From Bryopsis sp. KO-2023 (lineage: Eukaryota; Chlorophyta; Ulvophyceae; Bryopsidales; Bryopsidaceae): 64,000 bases of DNA. The position numbers were made by a program, and so were the translations under genes. A model generated the notes under the pieces. It did not search any database and had not been told where the DNA came from. It saw nothing but the letters and a program-made list of their open reading frames with translations. Positions 45,201-58,807 of the stretch are shown piece after piece; the stretch's first letter is position 1, and each line of letters begins with the position of its first letter. The DNA lies in assembly GCA_030272585.1 (NCBI GenBank), contig BSYQ01000015.1, forward strand, positions 310,001 to 374,000. The letters run 5' to 3'.

Positions 45201-48200
45201 CGAGGAGAGAAAAAGTACCTTTTTTTTTACTTTTTTTTTTCTTGAGAAAAAGTGGGATGAAAAATGTGGGGACGAGAAGGGTGAGGGAAAAAAAGTGTGA
45301 TATTGTCGAGTGTTACTTGACAGATGAGGATTCTCTCATGGGAAGCCTCCCCAAAGAAGATCCGACCATCGTTGTGGAGAGTGTGTTTGAGAATGAGCGT
45401 CTGCAACCGTTCAGGGTGAGGGTTTGAAAAGCCAGAAAAATGCCTGTTTCAAAATTTAATAAAGAGACCTCCATTAAGGCTCTGGGGTAGTGAACCTGCC
45501 ACCGTGGAAATTTTAGCAGAAAGAATGAGCATGTGCTCTTGCTAAATTGTCATTTATTTTGGAATTTTTTATTCGATACGTGTGGGGGGGAAAATCGGGG
45601 GGTGTCATTGATTCAAGAAATCTTAGCCGAATAGAAAAACCTTTTCAAGCGGTGTTTGCATATCGTTTGGAATCGTGAGAATTTGGCCTTGCTTATTGGC
45701 TTGGGTTTTTGTTGAAATAATATTGAGATCCACTTATAGCGAATTTAGCAAGAGCAAGTTGGGGTGGACATGAACCTATGAAGGACTCTGGATTAAACAT
45801 TTTAAGGGAAACAAGTTTTTGTGTTTTGGTGGGGTATGGATTTCCTGTACGGAATCCCAATCCCCCGCCCCCCTCCCCTTTTTTTTTCAAGCCACAGAAG
45901 GGATGGGCTGGATTGGATTTGATCAAATTAGTCGTGATTAGATTTGGATTCGAACGTACAGCAAATCTGTTTAAAGGGAAACAGAATAGCGTGTTTCGGG
46001 GGGGTTGTCTGGAGGATATATATTCTTTTCCCCCTGTGTAAGGTTTTTTGCTGGTGTCTGGCTGGCAGAAAAAAAAGGGAAGAAAAAACCAGAGAATTGG
46101 TTGGGTTGGCAGAAATACATTGGATTTGTGTGTCCGTCTGAACCCAAGTGTAACTCACATTGAAAGCAATGTTTCTTGGTTTGTGCCGATAGATATGATT
46201 TTTTTTTCAATTTTTGGATTCCATTGGAAAGAGAATGTGGTTTAAAAATAGGAAAAAAAAAAAAAAAAAGAAAAAAAAACCTTTGAAATTCAACAAGCAC
46301 AAGCTTCGAAAAGAGAGACACCTTACAATGTGATCAAAAATCAAGAAGCAGATGGGCATAATTTTTTAAATTCGGAATCTAGGAAATTGAGAAGGTCCCT
46401 GCTTCCTGTGGTTGGTTTTCACTTGGGTAGAGCAGGGGGGAAAAATGTTGAAAGAAAAAAAAAGCGAAAAATACGCAACTTTTTTATGTCCAAATTAAAT
46501 CCCCCTCTTCCGTGGGACTGGAGGGTGAGGTAAATAAATTAGTACCTAAGTGTTGGAAGAAGAAAATAAAAAAGGAAAAAAAAGGAAAATGAACCTTTGA
46601 GATTTTGTGGACAGTACTGCTTCACGCCTATTCAAAAAAATCTGCTGATTCCTTTTCGAGGATTTTGTTTTGGCAGTAGAATCGAAACAGACTTTTCTGT
46701 AAAATCTCTGTTACAGCATTATGGACCACATTTCAAAAAAAGGGGAAAAACCCTTTTAGCAGCTACCCCTCCCCCCCGAAATGGAGTTTAAAAATTTATG
46801 AAAAACTCTGATGAGATCAATGGAAATTAATCGTGTTTTGTTTTTGTTGCAAAGGGCTGGGGCCACAGTTGGCCAGGACATTTTCTGCCAACTGACAAAT
46901 GCAGGCATTGGAGCCTACAGAACCCAAATTCCGAGACTGTAACCACGGGCATGATTTTCGAGGAAATCGAATGCAAACTGCCCGACGGATGGACCTGGGA
47001 CGATGCAGAATGGAAGGTAACCTCTCAAAATGAATTCTATAAAGAATTGGGTAATCCCGTGGATCGAATAGATCTTTTTTAGTGGACTTCAGAAGTAGCT
47101 GATGTTATCTTCTCAATAAGTGGTGTGTGTGGCAGATTTAGTTTTTTTTTTAAATTGCGGCTGATGCTGAAACTGAATTTGTTGCAACGGAGCAGGGCTT
47201 CCTCTTCTTTTTTCAAGAATTTGATTCAATGTATTTCTCGTTTTGTAACAGATCGATTTGAGCGGCAGGAAAACGGAGGCGGTGGATCCAGACGGCTGGC
47301 AATACGGTGTTGATTTCGGTTGGTTGAAATTCCCTCCGGAAGCCGGCAATGGGAAGAGGTCGGGCAAATTCATTCGTCGGCGACGGTGGATCAGGTCAAG
47401 GTCGAAATTGCCTGAAACACCAGAAGCTGGCGGGACCAGTCCCAGAGAAAATGACAAAAATTTCTCCACTGATTTGGTGGATTCTTTAAATTTTGCCAAT
47501 GGGCAGAGCAAGGTGCCTGAAACAAGATCTCGGTGAGTTTTATTTTTATTTTTATATATTTTTTTGGGGGGGAAGGTCCTATCGGACAGTAGAAAAGTGA
47601 CAATGACTGAATAATGTATTTTTTTTTCTCAAAAGTTTTTTGTAGTCCTGCCATTCTCAACAGCTCAATGTCACAGGCGCAATCAGCTGCTGGTCAATTT
47701 TTTCTTTAAGTCAATTTTAAATTCTCGTTTTTTTTTCTATCAGGGCGTTGGCAAGGTTGAGCTGCGACAGCTTCAAGGCCATGAGCGAAACATCATATTT
47801 TTCTGGAAAACCTATTTCGAGTTTCGCTAGCACCAACCTGGTGAAGGATGAGGACAATTATTTCGCTCCACCTCCGGAAACGATGCACAGGTATTCCATT
47901 GCTGCACAAAAAATTAAAAAAAAAATAAATTTTGAACAAGAAATACGCCAAACTTTCAAATATCCACCTTCGTTGACAGGACTCATCAATCGATCTTTTT
48001 TTTTTTCTTTTTTTTTTTGGGGGGGGGGGGCATTTGTAACTAAGTCCTCTTAATTTAGAAAAATATGACCATATATATCCCAATATCCTCATTGAAACCT
48101 ATTTTTCGACAAAAGAGTTCAAATAAATCGATTCGTTTAAATTCTTGTTTGTTTTTTTTTGTTTTTTTCTGTGGGCAACTGAGTCGATGTGTCCATGTGT

Positions 48201-49407
48201 AAATTTTTGCAGGAAATTATCCTCCAAATTTACACTGTAGTGCTTGTAAAACATCCTTTCTTGTTTTTGTGCATGGCAGGCGGCACAGTTCTGGGGCTAC
48301 AACCATGGAGCGCTATTTCTCGGTGGAAGATGGTTTCGCATCACTAGTCCAATCATTTGGGGAGAACTTCAATGACCATCTGGACCTGGACGCAGAAGAT
48401 CAAAATTGTCTGGATCAAAAAGTAGATCAGCTTGATCGGAATAAAAAAAACGATAAAAATAATGACTCATCATCTGTCGTACATAATGATGAGTCATCCT
48501 TGATGCTTTCCAGAAAGAGTTGCCCAGGGTCGTTTCCGTTGACCGGAAATGGAGCAGGGAAATCGGATGACCTGAGGATTGGCGGTGCAAGTGCCAAGAA
48601 CAACCCGATGGTAAGATCGGCAGACAATTTGGATAGTTTGAAGAAAATGGATGTTTGCGTGGAAGAGGAGGAGGAGATGAAAGCTTGGTCCGATTCGGAA
48701 ATGGCAACGCCCCGTCGAGTGAAAGATTCAGGGCTCGGACGGTTTCTGATACCCTCTTGTCAATTTCGAGAAAAGATTGATGATTGCGGCACGCAAGTAA
48801 ATGTGGCTTTTGGTGATTCAACAGCCCGTCGGCGGAACAAGGTGAAGATTTCATGTTTTGCTGCCCCCCGCCCAACCCCCCTTCCCTGTTTCCGATAATG
48901 GTTCCTGTCCTGTGAAACATTTGGTTTGTATTTTTCCTGCAAAAAAAAAGTGGGGATCCATCACATGATGATTTGCTGCTTGCCTTAAACGAGTAGTTGT
49001 CATCGTTCCTTTTCAAAAGTTTCAAATACCATTTCTGAAAACCACTGCTAGTATTTACCAGGCGCGTGGATATCGTTTCATCAATAATACTTCTCAGTTA
49101 GCGTCCCCCCATTCCTTCGTTACCAATAGGCCACCAATAGCTCTCATAGTGCTGTTTTTAGTTTTGACACTATTCCTCATTGTTCGATCTTGTTCAGAAA
49201 CAGCCCCAATCCCAAGAAACCCCATCGTCAACGATGTCGCAGCCCCTCCTGGTCAATCCAGCCGAAGATACGAGCTGGACATCGATGGAAGGGGGGAAAT
49301 GGGTGGAGGACTGCCTGTCCCCAAGGACCACTCCATCACCGAGTCAAAGCTTAGAACAACTTTCTAATGCAAAGCCTGACAGTGAAACTACCCAGACGAG
49401 CAACTGA
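42223..49407 (+). CDS. VASt (ASTER) - membrane segment - dysferlin (DysF) domain protein, 1014 aa, twelve exons
   Basis: Exons: 42223-42366, 42607-42771, 43152-43428, 43697-43844, 44011-44418, 44707-45155, 45324-45415, 46855-47016, 47252-47532, 47744-47890, 48280-48841, 49198-49407. They sum to 3045 bases, all phases agreeing. Residues about 20-215 match a VASt/ASTER lipid-transfer domain: NVYVGCGFDHLVELLWG...EVGFVDFQRTDW at the start and the ending CDRFRAICRY...RLKIDFHIAYLQ...KGARGGLIKNFEIYVQ. A strong hydrophobic helix follows (ILCILIFLVVVKFVLMVLGG, about 300-325), then a Ser/Pro-rich region with a second weaker hydrophobic stretch (about 495-515). A DysF module lies at about 545-680 (VFENERLQPFRGWG, LPDGWTWDDAEWKIDLS, DPDGWQYGVDFG, FIRRRRWIRSR). 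The last 300 residues are polar. VASt moves sterols at membrane contacts; DysF occurs in peroxins and TECPR1. There is no N-terminal GRAM domain. Confidence 0.88.
45416..46854 (+). other. Unusually long intron (1439 bp) of the VASt-DysF gene
   Basis: This intron separates the exon holding VFENERLQPFR from the next DysF exon and is several times longer than the other introns in the window. It is T/G-rich with C-run/T-run and A-run tracts. No exon or repeat element was recognised inside it. Confidence 0.7.
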
Positions 49408-50323
49408 AAACTGGTGGAGCTGGAGAAGAAAAGAAGGGGAGTGGGGGATGGTAGGAGTGTGTGTAGTTCAGGTGGACGTAATGTAGAAGTGGTTTTGGAG
49501 GGGGGTGGTGCATGTTGGTGAAAATAAGCCAAGGACAAGTATATTTCATCTCTTCAGATGATTTTGTGGACGTGACGTGGAGTAGGGTTTTGTCCAAGAA
49601 AGGGTGTGGTGAGTTCTTTATTTTTTTATAAAAATCGTAGGTGTGGCTTGATTCTAGGCCCAGGTGGAGGGATCTATGAAATGGTTTGCGGGTTTTGTCG
49701 AAAATATGAGTGAGATATGTGGGATGTTAATGACGATGTTTTTGACATTGGAACATTGGCTGTGCTTTTTTAATTGTTTGTTTTTATTGTGCCAAATGAC
49801 CTTCCTGGGAGTGCGTTGAAACAAGATAATTGTGTGGAGATGACAAATTGTCGAATCCTTTGTTGTCTGGCTGGTGATGTGACTAACAAGACAACTGGTA
49901 ATTCTCTCGAACAATATTTTTGTGTTTCCAATCTACCCCCTCCCCCCCCCCAAAAAAAAAATCCATTATCAACCCCTCCTCGATTGATAGCTTCTGTTAA
50001 AAAATTTTGACAAAACCTTGATGCTGGTTTTGCTTCCAGCCAATGGACGTCAATTCCAATCAGTCTCAACCAAGTATCCGTATAAAAGAATTATTAGATG
50101 TCATTTTGAACAAAATCGTAAAACTATACACTAAGTTTACATTCTGTTTCCACGTCCAAAAAAGACCCCCCCCCCCCCCTTACACTTTTGTATTACAAAT
50201 GCATCTGTGACCCATGACGCCCTTTCTAATTAGAAGCACAATTTGATGGCTTCCACCTATGTATCTCGAAATATATCCTCCTCCAAACCTCCCCTTTTGA
50301 AAAATCCCCTGTTCGCCTCCGAT
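49408..50323. other. Convergent 3' untranslated region
   Basis: It lies between the VASt-DysF stop and the stop of the large minus-strand gene. It contains mono-nucleotide runs (C-run/A-run at about 49938-49960, C-run at 50166-50180) and no recognised gene. Confidence 0.5.
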
Positions 50324-53300
50324 TTATTTTTTGGTAGGCAGTGTGTACATCTTTTTAAACAGTTTCTCGTAGTCTTTGTCTTTGGATGGCACGATGAAAT
50401 CCTCCAGGTCTGAATAATTGTCCTCATCCCGGTCTGATTGAAACAAAAGAACACCAATGTCACAGAACTATCAGGCCCATATCCGCTCGTTTGGACAGTC
50501 GAGAGAGAGGCTTTCGACATGAGTGGATTAAAATGGACAAAAAATAACTGTGGTGGTTAAATAATCAATTACTGATGCAAGACTGGCTTCAATGTGATGT
50601 GACTTATTTAGATCTTCTTAAATTATATAAAAACTGAAACCCAATTTGCAGCACTCCACAGCATCTTCAGTGGTGGTTTAGGAAATGGGAAAGTTTGGGG
50701 AGGGGGGAGGGGGGGGGGCAGAAGAGGAGGAGCTGAAAGTGGATAAGAAAGTACAACCGTCATGTATTGCACTGCCAAGCAAAGAGAAGGAAAGGCAGCA
50801 CAGGGAAAAATAATATACATTGTTTGTGGCGGTGCAAAAACAGTTTTCAAACTCAGTTTTCACGCCTTTACTGGCGTGAGTTGGTGTCACAAGCAAAGTT
50901 TTTGTATACATCCGCCCGAAAAAAAAAAGTAGGAATATAATAAAATAATATATATATATTATTTTCTGTCCTCAGCTCAAGAAAATTCATGACATGAGTT
51001 TGTGCACACATGCACAATTTTGTATTTTATTTTTTTTCCGCACACAAGGGGAGGGGGGGGGGGGTCAGGGTCAACAAAATCAATTGCTTACATCCAGCAC
51101 ACCGGTCGTTTTTCAGCACAGCGGCTATGTACGCATGTTTTTCCTTTTCTTCGGCCTTTTTTTTCCTGGCTCGCTTCGGTTTCTTGTTCTTTTGCTCTTC
51201 CCTTTCCCTTTCGCTGGAGGAGCATTCCATCAATTTTTGACCCGACACAAATTCCACAGTGGGGGCCCCCCTCTGTGGGCTGTCAAATTTCTCCTCCAGA
51301 TTGACGGGGGAATCCACATCCATAACACCGTCGCTCGGTTGGGCTCCACCCTTTTGCCTGGTGGGGGTGGAGGGAATTGGGGTTTCATTTTCAATACTTT
51401 CGCTTCCAAGGTCAGGACCTCGCCATATCATCGATTCTGGGCTTTGCTTCACAACCCTGACCTAAATTATGTTTTTTTTCCATGAAACAAATTATACATC
51501 TTGTCAAAAACCTGACCTAAATATTATTCTTTCCCATGAAACAAATTATGCATCTTGTCAACGAGCCCCACAGGTGATTCCAAAAAAAGAGGCATGAGAA
51601 TAGAATTAATACTCTATTGGTCATAAACCCAATAAATTTGGAAGTACTTTCAAAAATTGGTATAAGAAAAAGTCCAAACTCTGCACACCGAACGATTCAA
51701 CCAACAAAAACTATTTCTGCTTGTTTTTTTTCCTTACTGTCATTCCTTGTTTTGGAGTGACCGGCACAACTTCGGCCCGTTTTTTTCTTTTTTTCCCAGT
51801 CACAGGAGTTTGAAGTGCACTTTCTCCCTGGAGCCTCAGTTCTATGTCAGACTTGGAATCCCCCTGTCCGGCTCCACTGCCATTAATCGGTCCCCGGTCA
51901 AAACCTCTTTCCCCCCCCTCGGTTTTGGCCGACTTTTCTGGAAGAAGGCTGTCAATCATCCCTGACAAAGCGGTGTGGAATGATGACTTCCCAGTCAGAC
52001 TGGCAAGCCACTTATGATCATTTGATTGAAATTCCATGTCCTTGGGCAGATTCTCGCAAGGGGCTTCCATGTTGAACTGTTTGAATATCGTGGAGGCCTT
52101 GGTGGAAATGCTGCTTCCCACGACTGCAATGTGACGGATCAAGGCGGAATGCATGTAAGACTTCCCCATGTCAGACTCAGAAACCGTACTCCGCAAGGAA
52201 TTCAATTGCTTCCATCTGAGCCCCGCACTCTGGAAAGAGATTACACAACAGGTCATCAGAAATATAATTTTTCTCTTGCACAATTTGGGATTCAATTTTT
52301 TCAATTTTGAAACCAAGAACCCCTGTCCGCTTCTTTGACCCCACCTTCCACGAAGCCACAAAGCAAAAAAAGTATGCAAGAAAGAAGCACTTAGATCAAA
52401 ATGTACCTTGGCAGTGTCAGCGATAAAATCGTAGTTTGTGCGAATGAGATCCAAAAATTCCATCACGTCGGTGTGAATTTTGACCGATTCATCCAGATTG
52501 ACCCTCCCCAATATCGCATCAGCAATTATCAGAACACAGCACACACAGCCAGCGCTGGACGCCTCCATCTAAAATAAAAACGCACAAAACAGAAAATTTT
52601 CAAAACCTTCAATTAGAAGCATGAAGCAAACCAGCAGAATTCTCTCCATTACTTTTTCCTGCATGCATTTTTTTATAATTGAAGCTCAAAACAGCACATT
52701 CAGGTATTTACTACCCTGGCCAATATCTCAGAAAACTGAATGAAGAATGGGGATCTTTTTGCCAATACCTGAAGATGGGCTGGGTTGGGTGCTTGCTCAG
52801 AATCACAACTCTCCGGAGAAAAGCAGCGCTGGGTTAGTTTTTCAAAAAGGATTCGTACGATCTTGAGCCTATGTCTGACTGGACAACTAAACACAAATCC
52901 TTTCTTCAAATCCATACCTTTCCCCAATCGAAACCTGCAAAGGAGCAAGCAAAACAAAATCACAACAAAGGACACCAAGAATGCATTTTGAAAGTGCGAA
53001 AAAAATCACTTGGATGAAAATTTGAAGGGAAAGAAAAGTCTCGAATCTTGTGAGTTTGAAAAGCCGAACAAATCCTTGCTACCCATTACCTGCCAATCCA
53101 AGCCCATGGACATAATTCGATATCTCCAGAAACAAACTCCAACAGAGCAGTGCATGCAAACGTAGTTGCATCAATATCGTCCATCAGCTCCATAGCCACT
53201 GATACAATGGGCAAATATTTCCCGTGGAAAGTCCATTCTCCTTGAAAATCACAGCCCACCATCACAGATATCACAGCTCTCGCTATAAATAGAGCTTCCG

Positions 53301-56300
53301 GATGCACTTTGATATCACTTTCAGCATAGCTGGTTAGAGTCTCCGCAAAATCCGAAACCCCTTGTATCAAATGCAGTGGGATGAACGTTTTCTCCTTGAA
53401 CGTGGCCAGTTTGACCAGCTTGATTGTCAAATCAAGCAGTATTGCTGCGATCGAACAATTTTCGTGTTTCTCCAAAGCTTCATCCATGGTTTGGAAAGGC
53501 GAAAGAGAGCCCGTTACGGACAACGCTGCGATGACAGACTCTTTGACAGCCAGATTCGGGAAAAGCTGTTGTACGGTAGCTTCTGGAGAAGATGTTGGCT
53601 CTATATCAGACATTTGTACATGGGAAATCCAAGCAGATGCAATATGAAGGATGGTGCCAAGTCTGAGTGCCTCCTGAATGTCCTTGTCGATGGCTCCGGC
53701 TGGCGCAGCTTTCTATACAACACAAAACACAGTGCAGTTTCACAGCAAGGGAATCTGCTTCAAACTTCTGAAGTTTTCCCAAAACTGGGGGATGATTCAA
53801 TCACGCTGGTCAGAAACTTGGTTCGATTTATAGAGCAGCAGGTCGGTAATGTACCGTTTCAACGATTTTCCTCAGTAGAATGGACCTTGTCAAAATCAAT
53901 TCCACTTGCTCCATGCTAGTTTCGTCTCGATTGCAAACAAAATGCACCATTCGCTCTATGTAATTCAGCATGGGAAGACCCAAGGAACCCCCTACCATCA
54001 AAAAGTTAATCACACACACACACACACATACAACATTTCACTGATCGGGCAAAAGAATTTGAGAAGTTGACACTCACCAGCCAAACCATCCCCAAGCATA
54101 ACTGAATGAACACTCTTTCCATTTCTTTTAAGGGAATCCCTCCAGTTCTGAACTGAAACAAATATATACCACCCGGATAGCAGCTCTTAAAGTTGGGGTT
54201 ATGAATTTCTATTCAAAAAAAGGAACAAGTGTAAGAAATATGTACCATGGCGGAGCGATGCGATATACACATCCAGCAGCTCTGATGCCCCCTTTCCACT
54301 CAGGACTGTCCAATTTGGACTAGCAGTCAAATCACCAAATACACAGGCTCTGCAAAGTGGTGCCAAAACAAAAACAGTCGGTCAATATGTCAATCAGAAA
54401 CAATCACACACATACATTAGATTACATGCCAAAAAATAGTCTGGTGCTGTTAGCTGTTTTGCTTTTCTTTTCCCAAAAAATCAAATTAGTTCAAGAAATA
54501 TCATATTTCCGAATCATAATTCTACTCCAACAAAGTCCGAAAAGAAACAAGGCGCCCATTGTTACTCATATGCGCAATGGATGGGCTACCTATTGGCTTC
54601 CCTGCACAAAACACTTTCCAAAAAAAAGGAAATTAACTACCTGACCATTTCGGCCACATGCTCCGTCCCACAGGCTTCGATATTCGTGAGAAAATCTCCA
54701 GCAACATCCCCCCACTGCACAAATTCTTCCGAAGTCAAACCACCACAAGCCATAAAGCCATCCCTCCACTCTTTGTACTCCGTACACAGTATTTTCCACA
54801 GCCTCCTGTGGCTTGCAATCATGGTCCTGATCACAATTCCAGTGGATACCCCATCTTCAGACGCAACTGCAATGTGCTTAGTGATCGCCTCCAGAATTCT
54901 TCTATCGCACATGAACGTATCCACCAGAGTTTCGACCAACCGCATGAGCGAGCAGACAGCTACGATTTTTCGACCCCGTTCGTAGGCAGCGATTTCCTTG
55001 CAGCAATCCTCAGAGATCAACCATTCCATTACATCGACTGCAATTTTCAGAAGACCGACATCTGCGGCGAAGGTGAGGTTCCAGGGCAGGGTGAATGCAA
55101 ACTTGATTGCCGACCCCAGCAAGAGATCGATAGGCACCGCAATTTCGCAGCCATTATCACCCTGAAAGTACACAGCAGCGTTGAAGGCTCCCCCATTTCC
55201 AGAGTGTTTCTTTTTTTCTTGAAAAGATGTTCGGCTGAGAATCCAACCAAGCCAAAGATGTAACAGCACATCAACTCAATCCTAAAAATTGTTCTCCACT
55301 GGAAACCAGATTTCCAGTTTCGTTTTCCCCCATGTTTCGGCATGGAATTCAAACTTCAGAATGTGGAAAGAAAGTCAGAAAGGCTGCTCAGAACCTCATT
55401 ATCCACAGGAGAGATTCTTTATGCACGGTTTGGCATAGCTTACAGCGAAAAGGTCCTTCATTCTGAAATCGGCACGGATGTAGCCTTTCAGTTGATCGAC
55501 CAATAAGTCCCGAACCATCAGCACAATCCAATAGGACTCTTCATCTTCAGCAACATCACTGCCGATCTCAGTAGGTAACCTGGCAGTCACCTCGAGGCAG
55601 AATCTGACCTTCATTTCATAGCTGAATGCCATCAACAAATCCCGTAGACATGCATGCATCCATTGAATTTCTTCTTCAGGCGGTTTACACAGGCATCCGG
55701 CAAATCCCCATTTCAACAGACCCCCTACCGCCCCCACAATGGATTCCTGAACCTCAAACGGGCAGTTCTTGCCCAGCTCCGATCCGTTTTGATGTGCTAA
55801 GATTGTCTTCAGCAGAGCCATGGGGTACCTCGCAACCCAACACGAAATCCTTGCTGCAATTTTGAACAGGTCGGGGTGTGACTTGGTGGGGATGCATGTT
55901 CGGATGGAGTGGAGTGATTTGTCCAGCAAGCAAAGCATGTCTGAGGTCTGAGCGAGGTCAGGAGTTTCTCCGACAGACATGGAATCTATCACGTCGAAAG
56001 TTGTCCTGAAAAGAGAAAAAACAGTAGATGCCGCCTCCTCACTGCATCCTGTGACGAACAAAAAATCTTGTTGATCGAAATGCAATTGAAGGGCCAATTT
56101 TCGGAAGAAATTTCCAGCTGATTATTGCAGCGTATTGAAGTTACGAAATCAAAATCGAGTGTAGGATTCATCTTAATCCTCCAGCGTAAATAAAGCGAGA
56201 AGCAATGTTTCTGTTTGTTGGTCTTTTCTTAAGGGAAAAAAAGGGAGGGGGGGGGGGTCTGCAAAAAAAATTGATTGAAACAGAATTGCCGGGGGGGGGG

Positions 56301-58807
56301 TTGTTTACCTTGCTGAAGACATCCAGCAATTTCCTTCAAAACAGTCACTCTGTTGCTTTTGGTTGGATGTTTCAATAGGGATGCCAGAACACTTTCAGGT
56401 GTTTTCAAATCGAGACAAGCTGGACCATTAATCCAGTTGAAACATTTCGACATGATGTGGCTCATATGGAATTCGCTCAAGGAGTCGATCTCAAACAAAA
56501 CAGCTTGCAATTCATCCTCCCTTTGCCTAAAAACGCACACACAAAAACAGTTTTAGAATGAAAATACTAGCGCTGATCAATTCGGATTCCATTGAATGTT
56601 ATTCAACAGTTGAAAAAAAGGGCGAACTGCAGGCCATACATGAATCGAACCAGAAATGTGAGTGAAAATTCCTCAAACAATGTCTGCAATTAGTCGAAGC
56701 ACTCACCTCAAATAACCAAGCTCTGTTTTCAGCAATTCATCAATCCCCTGCAGCTGGTTTGAATCCTCTAGAAACGCATCCATCACCACCAACAGCCAAA
56801 TTTCTGTGGCTTTGCTGTTATGTCTGTCATGAGAGTGTAATTTTATATTAGTCATCCCTTGCAGGATAGCTTCGACTAAAAATGGCGCTGACATGAACCT
56901 GGATCTCAACCTTTCAGCGACTTCCTGTGGAGTGAGAAAAAAAAATTGAAAAAAGTACCAGACTGGTGTGTTTTTCCATCACTCAATCTTGCTGCAACAA
57001 CAAACTGAAAAAGAGGGAAATATATGGAGGTGGTCTATTTCCCTTGACTTTTTTTTACCTGCAACAAGTTTTTCTTGGAATCCAGGTTGCCGTTTGAAAT
57101 TATTCCATCCAGGAGCATTAAAACGACAGATATCCAGAGGGTTGAATTCTCCTCTTGACTTTCTTGTTCTTTTTTATCTATGGCCGGCGAAGTTGATCCA
57201 AAGTATTCGATCACCCCAGTCAATGCCGACCAGAGCCCATCCAAAAATTCTGCCTCAGAGAAGTTATGCATGTCCGCTGTCAATTTTTCAATCAACCCAG
57301 ATCCGCTCCATCCCAGCGATTGTAAATCTTGAAAAACCAAAAGAACCTCTCTGACACCCACTTCCTGATTTACCATACAAATAGTCCAGGTGTTCAAAAC
57401 AGTGAGAGGCATTCGTTGGTGTTCGACTCAGGGCAAAATGTCAAAGATTCAAACAAAACAGAATCAAAAATGGGTTTCGCAATCCGAAAAAAAAAGAAAG
57501 AAATTCCAGCCGAGGGGAAAAATCACCATTGAAAGAAGCCATGGTAATGATGAGCAGATCAGGGAAATTTCGCCCCACCAACCTTCCAGTTTTGTTTGAG
57601 CAACTCTTCGATCAAACTTTGCATCCAACGCTCCTGAATTTTTTTATCCTTTCTGACCTCGCCCAGAGATTCCAAAACAGTCTTGACCAAATATAGAGCC
57701 ATTCCATGGTGGGTTTTGAGGGGGGGTTCGACTGAGTCTTTTTGTTTCTGGGGGTAGTCAGTGTTTATCCTCCATATCCGTGCCGTGGATTCAGAAAACC
57801 AATCTGGATTTATGACCAAAGCGGATATTGCACAAAGCACATCGGACAGGCCTTCCCTGAGAGTCAAACCAAAGTCATTTACCAGCCATTTAGCTGAATG
57901 CTACAGCTCACACATCAAGATTGAACAAAACAATTGTCCATGAAACGTATTTGAGGCATGCAAATGTAGCACCCCCCACAGTTGCAAAAACATGAAAAAC
58001 ACTCTAGAAATCCTTCAATGCACTTTGATTCATGTTCTGTGGGCAAAAAGACCACTTCACCACACAGATGGCAATCTGACTTTTGTTCCGTTCAGATCGG
58101 GTTTTTTTTTCAGCTCTCCTAACCCCACGAAAAAGATGTTAAAGAAAGTCCGTTCAAAAAAGTTGTTTTCCGTTTACCTGTCCCATTTGAAACGAGTGTA
58201 GGCAGCCCGCTGGATGGCCTCAGTCAGACTGGAGGGCATCGGCAAACATGGGGACAGCGATTCCATTTCGCTCAAAACTTTTCGAGTGTTTTGCAGGGAC
58301 ACCACATCGCCGATTGCCCCCAGTATCAAAGCGACATTCAGCCCTAATCAACAATCAAAGCAATTTTCCTTGAGAAATGGAAAGCAAAATAATAAATCGG
58401 TGGATGACCACAAGCCAACCACATGAAAAACTTGCGATGCTTCACTGGTCAGGGGAAGATACTGTAAAAGTCCAAAATCCAGCGGAGATCAATATGGGGT
58501 TTGATCATTCCTTCTGCTTTGAGAAGAGTGAATAAATAAAGCATGCATATTCACACATTGCATTCCAGTTCAGAAGATGATTTCGAGGTGGGTGGGCAAG
58601 AATCTCTGTTTCTGCGTGGAGCCACCCCATGTGAAAAATATGAGAATTTTGGAAATCAGTACCTCCTATCCGGCCACCATAGAGCGCAAAAAGACTTTCA
58701 ACGACAGATGGCAGCGCGATTTGCGAAGGGCCGATCAATCGCGAATGAAGGTCCCGCACGAACGGGTCGGATGCAATAGCCGCGGAGAGACCGCACTTCG
58801 TATCCAT
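50324..58807 (-). CDS. Large helical-repeat protein of unknown function, about 1650 aa, about 18 exons
   Basis: Exons (minus order): 58663-58807, 58178-58343, 57579-about 57900, 57059-57426, 56707-56924, 56309-56526, 55444-56117, optional 55248-55298, 54641-55161, 54246-54349, 54078-54152, 53855-53991, 53090-53712, 52715-52934, 52407-52568, 51738-52229, 51092-51461, 50324-50433. Phases agree at all junctions except between the second and third exons, where one base is unaccounted for. Most of the protein is Leu/Val/Ala-rich alpha-helical sequence in HEAT/ARM style (for example LLDLTIKLVKLATF, WIVLMVRDLLVDQLKG, WLLVVMDAFLED), with no enzyme motif. The last 250 residues are polar with basic clusters (KKRKKR, KKPKRARKKK) that look like nuclear signals, and end YSDLEDFIVPSKDKDYEKLF. 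I do not recognise the family; a nuclear scaffold is plausible. Splitting into two genes is less likely given the unbroken phases. Confidence 0.65.
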
